Source: Rickettsia typhi
Lineage (GTDB): Bacteria > Pseudomonadota > Alphaproteobacteria > Rickettsiales > Rickettsiaceae
NCBI GenBank assembly: GCA_945883665.1
Contig: CAMCXV010000013.1
Location: 1-24,674 of the forward strand
DNA length: 24,674 nt
Reading direction: 5' to 3'
Position 1 is the first letter of the stretch. Each line of letters starts with the position of its first letter. Under the pieces are notes generated by a model. It did no database searches and had not been told where the DNA came from. It saw nothing but the letters and a program-made list of their open reading frames with translations. Shown here in pieces: positions 1-7,816 of the stretch. Both the position numbers and the translations under genes were made by a program.

Positions 1-732
1 GGTCTTGGTTATGAACTAGCCATGCAATATTCAAATCCCCATAGTAGATTAATATTAATTGGTAGAAATGAAGTTAAGTTAAATAAAATTGCTAATTTAT
101 GTCAAAATAAAGGTGCAAAAACGGAGATAGTAGTTGTTGATGTAACAGATAAAATCAACATGACTAAATATATAACAAAATTTTGCAACCAATATGTTAT
201 CGATATTGTAATTGCTTGTGCGGGTGTTTCGGCTGGTACACTTGAAGGTCCAGAGAGTTCATCTCAGGTTGAAGTAATATTTGATACTAATATAAATGGT
301 GTTCTAAATACCATAATGCCTTTATTGCCGCATATGATTGCAAAAAAAAGTGGGTCTATTGTGGTTATTAGTTCTATGGCTGGTTTGATTGGGCTATCAA
401 GTGCCCCTTCTTATTCAGCAAGTAAAGGCTGTGTTAGAGTTTTTGGCGAAGCTCTAAGGGGATATTTGAAACAATATAATGTTAACGTTAATGTTGTAAT
501 TCCTGGATATATTAAAACCCCAATGACTGATGTTAATAATTTCCCTATGCCTTTTATGATTTCAGCAAAAGAAGCTGCTGAAAAAATCATCAAAGCTGTT
601 GCTAATAATAAAGGCGTATTAGCTTTTCCAATTATTACATATATTTTATTAAAATGTTTAAGCTGCCTGCCTAACCAATTAATAAATTATATTAATTCCA
701 AGCTTCCTGGTAAACCATCTTTTGAGAAGTAA
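1..732 (+). CDS. SDR-family NAD(P)-dependent oxidoreductase (5'-truncated by window edge)
   Basis: This is a short-chain dehydrogenase/reductase, a Rossmann-fold enzyme that uses NAD(P)H to oxidise or reduce an alcohol or carbonyl group. The open frame runs back to base 1: the bases before the first ATG (22) read GLGYELA, the end of the glycine-rich cofactor loop (TGxxxGxG), so the true start lies outside the window. Counting from the ATG at 22, the ACAG turn is near residue 65, the structural Asn (NINGV) near 90, the catalytic Ser in VVISSMAG near 117, and the YSASK catalytic Tyr-Lys pair at 131/135, followed by the PGYIKTPM segment. The C-terminus (about 190-220) is hydrophobic and may touch the membrane. 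The substrate cannot be told from sequence. The family call is firm; the specific function is unknown. Confidence 0.9.
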   Translation, partial: GLGYELAMQYSNPHSRLILIGRNEVKLNKIANLCQNKGAKTEIVVVDVTDKINMTKYITKFCNQYVIDIVIACAGVSAGTLEGPESSSQVEVIFDTNINGVLNTIMPLLPHMIAKKSGSIVVISSMAGLIGLSSAPSYSASKGCVRVFGEALRGYLKQYNVNVNVVIPGYIKTPMTDVNNFPMPFMISAKEAAEKIIKAVANNKGVLAFPIITYILLKCLSCLPNQLINYINSKLPGKPSFEK

Positions 733-737
733 TATGC

Positions 738-766
738 TTGATATTACAAAATTGTTGTGTAATAAT
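738..766 (+). promoter_or_regulatory. candidate sigma70 promoter for the PCu(A)C gene
   Basis: A TTGATA -35-like box (738-743) and an AATAAT -10-like box (761-766) are separated by 17 bp. They lie just after the upstream SDR stop codon and about 50 bp before the copper-chaperone ATG. Each box has one mismatch to consensus. In DNA this AT-rich, chance matches are common. Confidence 0.35.
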
Positions 767-818
767 CTTGTAATGGTAAATAAATTTTTATCAAACAACT
801 AATATTAATAGGGATAAT

Positions 819-1334
819 ATGAAAAAAAATATTCTAATAATTGCTGCTATTCCAATGGTTATTTTTAGTATTTTAACTGCTCAAGCGGTCGAAGAAAATG
901 CTGCTAATTCTGTTATAAGTGCTGCAACAAATGCAATAATACCAGCACCAGAATCGCAGAAAAATCTAATAATTACTGATGCATGGGTGAGAGAGACAAT
1001 ATCCCCAAATAATAATTCAGTTGTTTATATGAAAATTAGCAATCCTACTGATAAAGAAATAGTTATCATTGGTTCATCCGCTGCTGAGACGGCAAATAAT
1101 GTCGAGTTACACCAAAGTTTTGTTGATGAAAAAGGTGTTAGCAGAATGACATCTATCGATAAAATAGTTGTACCAGCAAAAACAGATATAGAGCTAGCAC
1201 CTGCTGGAATTCATATTATGCTTTTGGATTTAAAAAAATCTTTGAAAATTGGAGATAAAGTTAAGCTTGAAGTAAAAATTCAAGGCAGAAATCCATTAGT
1301 AATTCAAGCTGAAGTAAAGAATGAAAGCAATTGA
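819..1334 (+). CDS. periplasmic copper chaperone PCu(A)C family protein
   Basis: This protein probably binds Cu(I) in the periplasm and helps load copper into the CuA centre of cytochrome c oxidase, the known role of the PCu(A)C family (formerly DUF461). A Sec signal peptide is visible: MKKN, a hydrophobic core to about residue 20, and a likely cut after AQA. A low-complexity Ala/Asn-rich linker follows. The copper signature is intact: H98, M110, H132 and M134 reproduce the HxX10-M-X21-HxM spacing exactly, although Gln99 replaces the optional Met after the first His. The ATG at 819 has a fair ribosome-binding site (AGGG). No cytochrome oxidase assembly gene is adjacent, so the role rests on the family motif. 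Alternative: a periplasmic copper-storage or -tolerance protein. Confidence 0.88.
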   Translation: MKKNILIIAAIPMVIFSILTAQAVEENAANSVISAATNAIIPAPESQKNLIITDAWVRETISPNNNSVVYMKISNPTDKEIVIIGSSAAETANNVELHQSFVDEKGVSRMTSIDKIVVPAKTDIELAPAGIHIMLLDLKKSLKIGDKVKLEVKIQGRNPLVIQAEVKNESN

Positions 1335-1425
1335 GTAGTTATTTTACCCTAAAAAAACCCAATTTTTATTCTGAAGAATTTATATTGAATTATTAGTAAA
1401 TCTAAGAGTGATAATTAAATTATTA

Positions 1426-1453
1426 TTGACTTCGAATGATTTATGGTTATACT
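1426..1453 (+). promoter_or_regulatory. sigma70-type promoter for rplU-rpmA
   Basis: TTGACT (1426-1431) and TATACT (1448-1453) are separated by 16 bp. Each box has one mismatch to consensus. The predicted start near 1460 gives a leader of about 35 nt before rplU, a sensible arrangement for a ribosomal protein operon. Confidence 0.6.
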
Positions 1454-1495
1454 TGCTTCATTGTATTTAAGTAATTATTTTGAGAGAATGCTGAT

Positions 1496-1813
1496 ATGTT
1501 TGCAGTTGTTAAAACAGGTGGAAAGCAATATAAAGTTGCAAAAAATAGCATAATTAAAGTAGAAAAAATTGAAGGCCAGTTAGGTAGTCAGGTTGAACTT
1601 AGCGAAGTTTTGATGGTTGGGGAACATTTAAAGCCTTCATTTATTGGGACACCAGTTGTTAAAGGCGCAATTGTGACAGCTGAAATTGTTAGTCAATTTA
1701 GAGATGATAAAATCATTATCTTTAAAAAGAAAAGACGTCAACACTATCGTCGTAAGAACGGTCATAGGCAAGATATAACAGAGTTAAAAATTCTTGATAT
1801 TGTAAAAAAATAA
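1496..1813 (+). CDS. rplU: 50S ribosomal protein L21 (bL21)
   Basis: bL21 is a 23S rRNA-binding protein of the large ribosomal subunit. The 105-residue length is normal for the family. Recognisable features are the [14 protein letters not shown] start, the beta-barrel core, and the basic C-terminal stretch [16 protein letters not shown] (about 78-93), which contacts rRNA. It is followed 11 bp later by rpmA, the near-universal rplU-rpmA pairing, and the two are probably cotranscribed from the promoter at 1426. The ATG at 1496 has a GAGAG-like ribosome-binding site and fits the family N-terminus exactly. Nothing is unusual. Confidence 0.97.
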   Translation: MFAVVKTGGKQYKVAKNSIIKVEKIEGQLGSQVELSEVLMVGEHLKPSFIGTPVVKGAIVTAEIVSQFRDDKIIIFKKKRRQHYRRKNGHRQDITELKILDIVKK

Positions 1814-1824
1814 GGTTTTAAGAT

Positions 1825-2070
1825 ATGGCAACCAAAAAAGCTGGCGGTAGTTCCAGAAACGGTCGTGATTCGGCAGGGCGTAGATTAGGCGCAAAAAAAT
1901 CTGATGGTCAAGAAGTAATTCCTGGCAATATTATATATAGACAGCGCGGAACAAAAATCCATCCTGGTAAAAATGTTGGAATAGGTAAGGATCATACCTT
2001 ATTTGCTCTTATCCATGGAAAAGTTGAATTTATATCTAAAAAAGATAAAAAACTAGTTAACGTAGTTTAA
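1825..2070 (+). CDS. rpmA: 50S ribosomal protein L27 (bL27)
   Basis: bL27 is a large-subunit protein whose flexible N-terminal tail reaches the peptidyl transferase centre. At 81 residues it is a normal short bL27. The N-terminus begins [16 protein letters not shown] directly, so there is no cleavable Firmicute-type extension. The conserved [13 protein letters not shown] and GKDHTLFAL segments are present. It is the second gene of the rplU-rpmA pair. In many bacteria obgE follows; here a 560-bp gene-free stretch follows instead. Confidence 0.97.
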   Translation: MATKKAGGSSRNGRDSAGRRLGAKKSDGQEVIPGNIIYRQRGTKIHPGKNVGIGKDHTLFALIHGKVEFISKKDKKLVNVV

Positions 2071-2630
2071 GCATAGATTATTTAACAAATAATTTGTTTT
2101 ATCAAGCGAGTTAGATTGATTATAATGAATCTTTTTTTGGACAAATACTCTATCCCTCTTTTGAGTCTAGAGTATTTGTTATTTAATTTTCAACTTGAGT
2201 ATAGCAGCATTACAAGCTAAAAACTCATAAATCTCTATCTATAAATTAGGATACTTGTATATTATTAAGTTAGAATATTGTAAATGCACTCTTGTAACTT
2301 GGGATATCAATATTAAATAAATTTAAAAACATAGAGATAGTTCTGCTATATTAGAACTTAAAAGCTCTGTTCTTTTTAATTGATGATTCCATTTTTCCTA
2401 AATATTATGCTATTAATCATTACTGCTTTTTAAAACATTCATACTAAACACAAGTAAGAATTATAGATAAAAAAATTGCTTGCATTTAATCGTATGGCAA
2501 AATCAAAATACTGAGCGCAAATTTATCTAATCTTGAATTAGGCGTTTATAAGATTTGTTACGTGATTTTTTGGTAATATCAATGTATATTTATGTTAAAG
2601 ATTTTATCCACATTGTAAAAAATTATTTAT
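2071..2630. other. 560-bp gene-free intergenic region
   Basis: No credible coding sequence, tRNA or recognisable repeat family was found between rpmA and glyQ. Apart from the hairpin at 2141-2179, the only structure I see is a weak inverted pair around 2338-2357 (AGTTCT/AGAACT). No convincing promoter stands out for glyQ. The length and even AT-richness suit a decayed gene remnant of the kind common in Rickettsiales, but no residual protein similarity is visible by eye. Confidence 0.6.
2141..2179 (+). terminator. hairpin after rplU-rpmA, possible terminator
   Basis: The inverted repeat ACAAATACTCTA / TAGAGTATTTGT forms a perfect 12-bp stem with a 15-nt loop about 70 bp after the rpmA stop. 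It is followed by TATTTAATTTT rather than a clean T tract, so it is a plausible but imperfect intrinsic terminator. It could instead be a 3'-end processing structure. Confidence 0.5.
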
Positions 2631-3542
2631 ATGAAGAAATTATCATCTGAAAAATTACCTGAAGAAATATACCAAAAATCATTCCAAATGATTATCTTAA
2701 AATTGCAAAATTTTTGGAGTGAATATGGTTGTGCAATTCTTCAACCATATGACATGGAAATGGGTGCTGGTACTTTTCATCCAGCAACGGTGCTGCGTTG
2801 TCTTGGTTCAAAACCTTGGAATGTAGCCTATGTTCAGCCATCGCGTAGACCAGCAGATAGTAGATATGCTGAGCATCCCAATAGAATGCAGCATTATTAT
2901 CAATTTCAAGTTATTTTAAAACCATCACCTGAAAATATTCAAGATCTCTATCTTGAGAGTTTAAAAATCCTTGGTATTGATACAAAAGTTAATGATATAA
3001 GATTTGTTGAAGATGACTGGGAATCCCCAACTCTTGGTGCTTCTGGTCTTGGTTGGGAAGTTTGGTGTAATGGAATGGAAGTATCACAATTTACTTACAT
3101 GCAACAAATTGGTGGCATAGATTGCAGACCAGTAGCTGGAGAAATCACTTATGGTCTTGAGAGATTAGCTCTATATATTCAAGGAAAAGATGCTGTAAAA
3201 GATTTAGATTGGAATGGTCAAACAGGAGAGAAAGCTCTAACTTACGCTCAAGTTGATTTTGAAGCTGAAAAACAATTTTCAAAATTTAATTTAGAAGTTG
3301 CTGATGTAGAAATTTTAACCAGACATTTCATTGATTCAGAGACGCAATGTAAGCAGTTAATAGAAGCGAATTTACCTATGCCAGCTTACGATTATTGCAT
3401 TAAAGCCAGTCATTTGTTTAATTTGTTAAATTCTAGGGGTGTTATTAGCGTAACAGAACGAGCATCTTATATAGCAAGAGTACGTAATTTAGCAAAATTG
3501 ACTTGCAACAAATGGCTTGAAATTGAAGGTTATAATGTATGA
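2631..3542 (+). CDS. glyQ: glycyl-tRNA synthetase alpha subunit
   Basis: GlyQ is the catalytic class II alpha subunit of the bacterial (alpha-beta)2 glycyl-tRNA synthetase, forming Gly-AMP and charging tRNA-Gly in the cytoplasm. The 303-residue protein is typical, with about 11 extra N-terminal residues relative to E. coli. Class II active-site stretches are clear: [16 protein letters not shown] (about 42-57), [58 protein letters not shown] and the final [11 protein letters not shown]. Its stop overlaps the glyS start by 4 bp (ATGA), implying translational coupling and equal subunit synthesis. The ATG has a weak ribosome-binding site. Confidence 0.97.
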   Translation: MKKLSSEKLPEEIYQKSFQMIILKLQNFWSEYGCAILQPYDMEMGAGTFHPATVLRCLGSKPWNVAYVQPSRRPADSRYAEHPNRMQHYYQFQVILKPSPENIQDLYLESLKILGIDTKVNDIRFVEDDWESPTLGASGLGWEVWCNGMEVSQFTYMQQIGGIDCRPVAGEITYGLERLALYIQGKDAVKDLDWNGQTGEKALTYAQVDFEAEKQFSKFNLEVADVEILTRHFIDSETQCKQLIEANLPMPAYDYCIKASHLFNLLNSRGVISVTERASYIARVRNLAKLTCNKWLEIEGYNV

Positions 3543-5626
3543 GCGAATTATTAATAGAATTATTTTCTGAAGAAATTCCAGCAATGATGCAAAGCAAGGC
3601 AGAAATTGCTTATTTAAATATTTTTACAAAATATTTTCAAGAAAAAAAAATTGGTTTTAAAGATATAAAAATCTTTGTTGGACCAAGGCGTGTAGTAATA
3701 TATGCAGATGGATTGGATAAAGAGATAAAGGGTCAAGCTATCTCTATTAAAGGACCAAAAGTTGGTAGTCCAGAATTGGCAATTGAAGGATTTTGTAAAT
3801 CTAATAACATAAATAAAGCTGATTTAGTTATACAAGAAGTCAAAGGTACAAAATGTTATTTTTATGAAAAAGAAATAACTACTCAAAAAATTACTGATAT
3901 TTTTTTAAAAAGCCTAGCTGAACCAATTATGGAATATGTCTGGCCAAAGTCGATGTATTGGTCGGATTATAAAATAAAATGGGTAAGACCACTTAAAAAT
4001 ATATTATGCGTTTTTGATGGAAAAACTATCCCTTTTAAGCTAGGTCATTTAACGGCAAATGATATTACTTTTGGACATAAATTTATGAGTCCAAAAGAAA
4101 TATCAGTGAAAAATGTTGCAGATTATAAAAAAGATTTAGAGGACAATTTTGTTATGCTAGATCGTTCTGATAGAATACAGAAAATTGAAGCTGGTCTTAA
4201 AATCAAAATAGAGGATTTAAATAAAAAATTAAATCCTGATCCCGCTTTGCTTGAAGAAGTAGCGGGTCTTGTTGAATGGCCAGTAGTTTTGCATGGAAGA
4301 ATAGATGGTAGATTTTGGGCTCTTCCTACAGAAGTTTTGGTAGCTTCAATGAGGACTCATCAAAAATATTTTAGTGTTTTCTTTAATCCCACTCTTGTTA
4401 GAGCTCAAGGCGAACCTGTTAAAGCTCAAGAAACCTTTCTTGATTTTTTTTTCCTGTTCGTTAGTAATATAGAATCTTCTGATAAAAGAATTATTGAAAA
4501 AGGTAACGAAAAAGTTCTTTCCGCAAGGTTTGATGATGCTTTGTATTTTTATAATCAAGATTTAAAAACAACGTTAAAGGAAAAATCTAAGAAGCTTGAT
4601 AAGGTTGTTTTTCATGCTAAACTTGGTTCGATGAAAGAAAAAATTGATCGTCTTAAGAAACTAGTAGAATCTATCAATCGTAATGCAAATGATATAAATG
4701 ATATAAATGATATAATTGAGGCAGCGTCAATTTGTAAAAGTGATATTGTATCTGAATTAGTAGGCGAATTTCCAAGCTTACAAGGCATAATGGGTTATTA
4801 TTACGCAAAATCTGAAGGGAAAGAAGAATCTGTTGCCATTGCGATTAGAGATCATTATAAGCCACAAGGTCCTAGCGACTCTGTACCTTCTAAAGAAGCA
4901 GGATTACTGGCATTAGCTGATAAGATAGATAGTCTATGCGGCTTAATGCTAGCTGGTGAAAAACCAACTGGTTCAAAAGATCCTTATGCGCTTCGAAGGC
5001 TAGCTCTTGGTATTATAAGGATTATTCTAGAAAATCAATGTGTAGGAAATGTAAATATTACAGAACTTGTAGGAGAGTCTTGTAAATTATATTCTAAAAT
5101 AATTAATTATAGTAAAAACGATCAAGACCAGATTATTTTATTTATTGAAGAAAGAGCGAAAAATTACTTTAAAGATAAATTTGATAATTCCCAAGTAAAT
5201 GCTAGTGTAAATTTCAAATTAGAGTCAAGTTTACCTGCAACAAAATCTAAATTAGAAGTTGTAAAAGAATTTTTGAGCACTGACGAAGGAAAGGATTTAT
5301 TAAAATCTTATAAAAGAGTTAGTAACATGATTGGTAGTGCTAATATCAATCCAGATGATGAAATAGATTCTAAGATAAAATTATTAAGTGAAGAGAAGAA
5401 GTTGTTAGAATATGTAGAGAATAATTCTGATTCGCTCATACATAAAAGCATATTGGGATATAATGTTGCTTTACAAGAACTTTTAACGATAAAAGTTATT
5501 TTAGATAGATATTTTGAGAATGTGATGGTTATGGATAAAGACCCTAGCATTGCTAAAAATCGATTATTGATACTAGCGAAAGCAAAAAGCATCTTTAATA
5601 GAATCGTAAATTTTGATCTTTTATAA
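3539..5626 (+). CDS. glyS: glycyl-tRNA synthetase beta subunit
   Basis: GlyS is the tRNA-recognition subunit that pairs with GlyQ. The 695 residues cover the whole family, from [15 protein letters not shown] to the anticodon-binding C-terminal region, with HD-like segments such as [12 protein letters not shown] near 460 and the conserved [16 protein letters not shown] near 480-495. Two local departures are visible. About 14 extra residues lie between HQKYFSVF and FLFVSNIES (about 282-304), containing the repeat [13 protein letters not shown]. There is also a triple Asn-Asp-Ile repeat at 384-392, encoded by three perfect copies of a 9-bp unit. Both are in frame, so the enzyme is probably functional. 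Confidence 0.96.
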   Translation: MSELLIELFSEEIPAMMQSKAEIAYLNIFTKYFQEKKIGFKDIKIFVGPRRVVIYADGLDKEIKGQAISIKGPKVGSPELAIEGFCKSNNINKADLVIQEVKGTKCYFYEKEITTQKITDIFLKSLAEPIMEYVWPKSMYWSDYKIKWVRPLKNILCVFDGKTIPFKLGHLTANDITFGHKFMSPKEISVKNVADYKKDLEDNFVMLDRSDRIQKIEAGLKIKIEDLNKKLNPDPALLEEVAGLVEWPVVLHGRIDGRFWALPTEVLVASMRTHQKYFSVFFNPTLVRAQGEPVKAQETFLDFFFLFVSNIESSDKRIIEKGNEKVLSARFDDALYFYNQDLKTTLKEKSKKLDKVVFHAKLGSMKEKIDRLKKLVESINRNANDINDINDIIEAASICKSDIVSELVGEFPSLQGIMGYYYAKSEGKEESVAIAIRDHYKPQGPSDSVPSKEAGLLALADKIDSLCGLMLAGEKPTGSKDPYALRRLALGIIRIILENQCVGNVNITELVGESCKLYSKIINYSKNDQDQIILFIEERAKNYFKDKFDNSQVNASVNFKLESSLPATKSKLEVVKEFLSTDEGKDLLKSYKRVSNMIGSANINPDDEIDSKIKLLSEEKKLLEYVENNSDSLIHKSILGYNVALQELLTIKVILDRYFENVMVMDKDPSIAKNRLLILAKAKSIFNRIVNFDLL
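4396..4430 (+). repeat. imperfect 21-bp-period tandem repeat inside glyS
   Basis: TGTTAGAGCTCAAG (4396-4409) and TGTTAAAGCTCAAG (4417-4430) match at 13 of 14 bases with a 21-bp period. They encode the VRAQ / VKAQ repeat in the extra segment of GlyS. The period is a multiple of three, so the reading frame is kept. Confidence 0.7.
4688..4714 (+). repeat. three perfect copies of a 9-bp unit inside glyS
   Basis: AATGATATA is repeated three times in a row and encodes Asn-Asp-Ile three times. It is a short in-frame minisatellite, likely length-variable between strains. Confidence 0.85.
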
Positions 5627-5630
5627 CATT

Positions 5631-6569
5631 ATGAAAGATTTAGAAATTATTGCTAAAGCTGCGCAAATCATTAAATTGGGAGGTCTAGTTTCTTTTCCAA
5701 CCGAAACTGTATATGGTCTTGGAGCTAATGCTTTTAGCCAAGAGGCTTGTTTAAAGATATATGAAGCAAAAGGAAGACCAAGCAATAATCCTTTAATAGT
5801 TCATGTTGCAACATTAGAACAAGCAGAAGAGCTTGCTATTTTTAATGAGGAAGCTTATTTGCTAAACTCTTTATGGCCAGGACCTCTAACCATGGTGTTA
5901 CCTAAAAAAAATAACAGTAAATTAGCATCATGCGTTACAGCTGGGTTAGATACGGTTGCTATCAGAATTCCAGGTCATAAAGTTGCTAAAGATTTAATTT
6001 TACAAAGCGGATGTCCAATAGCAGCCCCTAGTGCTAATAAATCTGGTTATTTGAGCGCTACGTCACATGAGCATGTAAGAAACGGTTTTCAAAACAAAGA
6101 GATATTTATTATTGAGTCTAAAACTACTAGTTTATATGGTCTTGAATCAACGATTATTGATCTTTCAACTAATATACCAACAATTTTACGATTCGGATTT
6201 ATTACTCCGCAAGTGATAGAGCAAATAATTGGCAAAGAAGTAGCCATTGCTACAAAATTTTCGGTAATAAAAGCACCGGGTATGATGCATCTGCACTACG
6301 CTCCAACAACCCCTCTTAGAATTAATGCCCAATTTTTGGAAGATGGCGAAATAGGGCTGAATTTCGGCGATAGTAAATTAGATTCCAAAGATTCGTTGAA
6401 TTTAAGCCCAAGCAGTAATTTGTCTGAAGCAGCAGCTAATTTATTTGCCTATTTACATATTTTAGATATTTATGCTCAGAACAATTCAATCAAAAAAATT
6501 GCCGTCGCTCCAGTGCCGAATGAATCTATCGGTCTTGCAATAAATGATCGTCTAATTAAGGGGTCTTAA
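5631..6569 (+). CDS. tsaC: threonylcarbamoyl-AMP synthase (Sua5/YrdC/YwlC family)
   Basis: This enzyme makes threonylcarbamoyl-AMP from threonine, bicarbonate and ATP, the first step of the t6A modification at position 37 of ANN-decoding tRNAs. The YrdC fold is clear: GGLVSFPTETVYGLGANA (about 17-34), KGRPSNNPLIVH (48-59), WPGPLTMVLP, DTVAIRIPGH and the PSANKSG motif. A second Sua5 domain follows from about residue 205 (GMMHLHYAPTTPL onward), so this is the long Sua5 type rather than short TsaC. I chose the ATG at 5631, 4 bp after the glyS stop, because it gives a family-like N-terminus; an in-frame TTG at 5613 inside glyS would add six residues. It is probably cotranscribed with glyQS. Confidence 0.95.
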   Translation: MKDLEIIAKAAQIIKLGGLVSFPTETVYGLGANAFSQEACLKIYEAKGRPSNNPLIVHVATLEQAEELAIFNEEAYLLNSLWPGPLTMVLPKKNNSKLASCVTAGLDTVAIRIPGHKVAKDLILQSGCPIAAPSANKSGYLSATSHEHVRNGFQNKEIFIIESKTTSLYGLESTIIDLSTNIPTILRFGFITPQVIEQIIGKEVAIATKFSVIKAPGMMHLHYAPTTPLRINAQFLEDGEIGLNFGDSKLDSKDSLNLSPSSNLSEAAANLFAYLHILDIYAQNNSIKKIAVAPVPNESIGLAINDRLIKGS

Positions 6570-6690
6570 GATGTGCTATGGATTAACAAAGTATATATAA
6601 AATTTATAACCTCTGTGCATCTCTTTGTGAAATTGTATCAAAAATTTAGAGTTTTGACGGAGAGACTACAAATTATACTAGAATATGTGC

Positions 6691-6732
6691 CTAAATATAA
6701 ATGGGCTTTTTGCAAAACCCATTTATATTTAG
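6691..6732. terminator. long hairpin between convergent tsaC and rpsU, probable bidirectional terminator
   Basis: A perfect 15-bp stem (6691-6705 with 6718-6732) encloses a loop containing CTTTTTGCAAAA, whose four T and four A bases can extend the helix. It lies between the 3' ends of tsaC (plus) and rpsU (minus), where a two-way terminator is expected. Neither side is followed by a proper T tract, so termination may be inefficient or the element may serve as a 3' stabiliser. Confidence 0.55.
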
Positions 6733-6749
6733 ATATAAACAAAAAAGAC

Positions 6750-6953
6750 CTAAGATTCTAGTCTTCTTCTTCTGTTGTTTTTTCTGATACGTCTTTCTGT
6801 TTCTTGATCTTTACGAACTTTTTTCACCGAAGGTGGCTCATAAAAACGAGACATTTTCATTTCACGAAAAACCAATTCTCTTTGCATTTTTCTCTTTAGA
6901 TCGCGGATAGCTTTTTCGCCATTTCCGCCTTGAACACTAACTTGTACAGACAC
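6750..6953 (-). CDS. rpsU: 30S ribosomal protein S21 (bS21)
   Basis: bS21 is a small basic protein of the 30S platform that helps base pairing with mRNA at initiation. The 67 residues show the family pattern: an N-terminal beta strand (VQVSVQGGNGEKAI), the central RDLKRKMQREL helix, the KMSRFYEPPSVKKVRK stretch, and an Arg/Lys-rich tail ending RRRRLES. The start is GTG (complement of 6951-6953), preceded by a strong GGGGG-containing ribosome-binding site about 9 nt upstream; an in-frame stop just upstream rules out a longer protein. It is divergent from the COQ9-family gene, with its own promoter at 7001-7029. Confidence 0.95.
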   Translation of the reverse strand: MSVQVSVQGGNGEKAIRDLKRKMQRELVFREMKMSRFYEPPSVKKVRKDQETERRIRKNNRRRRLES

Positions 6954-7000
6954 TAAAATTTACCCCCTTAAAGGACACTATAAAATTGAAATTAATTATC

Positions 7001-7029
7001 ATTATCTATATACTTATCTTAATTGTCAA
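7001..7029 (-). promoter_or_regulatory. sigma70-type promoter for rpsU
   Basis: On the minus strand, a perfect TTGACA (7024-7029) and a GATAAT (7001-7006, one mismatch) are 17 bp apart. The predicted start lies about 40 nt before the rpsU GTG. This is among the best promoter matches in the window. Confidence 0.65.
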
Positions 7030-7048
7030 CTAAAAAGCTAAATTTCAC

Positions 7049-7678
7049 ATGACGGACATAGGCGAAAAACATAAATTGTTAAGAGATGAGTTTTTTAATC
7101 AGTTAGCTTTGTTAGTTGTAGATTACAATTGGGGCAAAGATCTATACAAGAAAGTAGAAGAAAAATGTAACTTTCTAAAAAATTATCATTATATCTTATT
7201 TCCTGAAGGTGAACATCAAATAATAGATGGTTTCGAACAATGGCAAGATCGAAAAATGCTTAAATTACTTGCTCAAGACGTCTTGAAATTAAAAACTAGA
7301 GAAAAAATAGCAAAAGCACTAGAAGCCAGAATAATAAGCATTGTAGAAAAGCCAGTAATTCTTAAAGAAAATGCTTTATTTTTATTACCATGTAATTTTT
7401 TATTAGGCACAAAATGCCATATCAGAACTTGTGATTTAATTTGGCGTTATGCTGGTGATAAATCTGATGATTTTAATTATTATACCAAAAGAGGTCTTTT
7501 ACTTGGGGTTTATGTATCTGCTCGATTATTTTATATTGCAGATGACTCTAAGGAATTTATCAAAACCAAAGAATTTATTGCAACTTCCCTAGAAAGCATT
7601 ATAAATATAGCGAAGATTAAAAGCAAAATAACATTTCCATCTATAGAGGATATACCAATATTAAGAGTTATGATTTGA
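7049..7678 (+). CDS. COQ9-family ubiquinone biosynthesis protein
   Basis: COQ9-family proteins bind lipids and present ubiquinone precursors to hydroxylases of the CoQ pathway; the alphaproteobacterial members resemble the mitochondrial one. The C-terminal half is diagnostic: TCDLIWRYAGDKSDDFNYYTKRGLLLGVY (about 129-157), then a hydrophobic helix and a D-D-S segment, matching the COQ9 core. The N-terminal half is helical and TetR-like (residues 1-110), as in other COQ9 proteins. The 209-residue length is normal. There is no clear ribosome-binding site before the ATG at 7049. It is divergent from rpsU, an arrangement I recall from other alphaproteobacteria. Confidence 0.85.
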   Translation: MTDIGEKHKLLRDEFFNQLALLVVDYNWGKDLYKKVEEKCNFLKNYHYILFPEGEHQIIDGFEQWQDRKMLKLLAQDVLKLKTREKIAKALEARIISIVEKPVILKENALFLLPCNFLLGTKCHIRTCDLIWRYAGDKSDDFNYYTKRGLLLGVYVSARLFYIADDSKEFIKTKEFIATSLESIINIAKIKSKITFPSIEDIPILRVMI

Positions 7679-7816
7679 AGAAAAGAAATGTTATCTTAGA
7701 AGATTGGTGTAATAACTTTATTATAAAATTCGTCTTCCCAGCGCAAGTAAGACAAAACATAATCCAGAATTTAATCCCCCATTTTCTAAAAATTACTAAA
7801 TAAATAGACTAAATAT

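Noticed and set aside
2071..2630. tRNA or riboswitch upstream of glyQ
   Set aside because: I found no T-loop GTTCRANNC signature, acceptor pairing or glycine-riboswitch core by eye. A covariance-model search would settle this.
5613..5630. TTG start giving six extra residues on the Sua5 protein
   Set aside because: It lies inside the end of glyS and has no ribosome-binding site; the ATG at 5631 gives a family-like N-terminus.
6654..6679. TTGACG and TATACT as a promoter for a small RNA ending at the 6691 hairpin
   Set aside because: The spacer is only 14 bp, too short for a sigma70 promoter, and no T tract follows the hairpin.
6573..6761. 62-codon ORF just after tsaC on the plus strand
   Set aside because: It runs through the strong hairpin at 6691-6732 and into the 3' end of rpsU, has no ribosome-binding site and no recognisable protein pattern.
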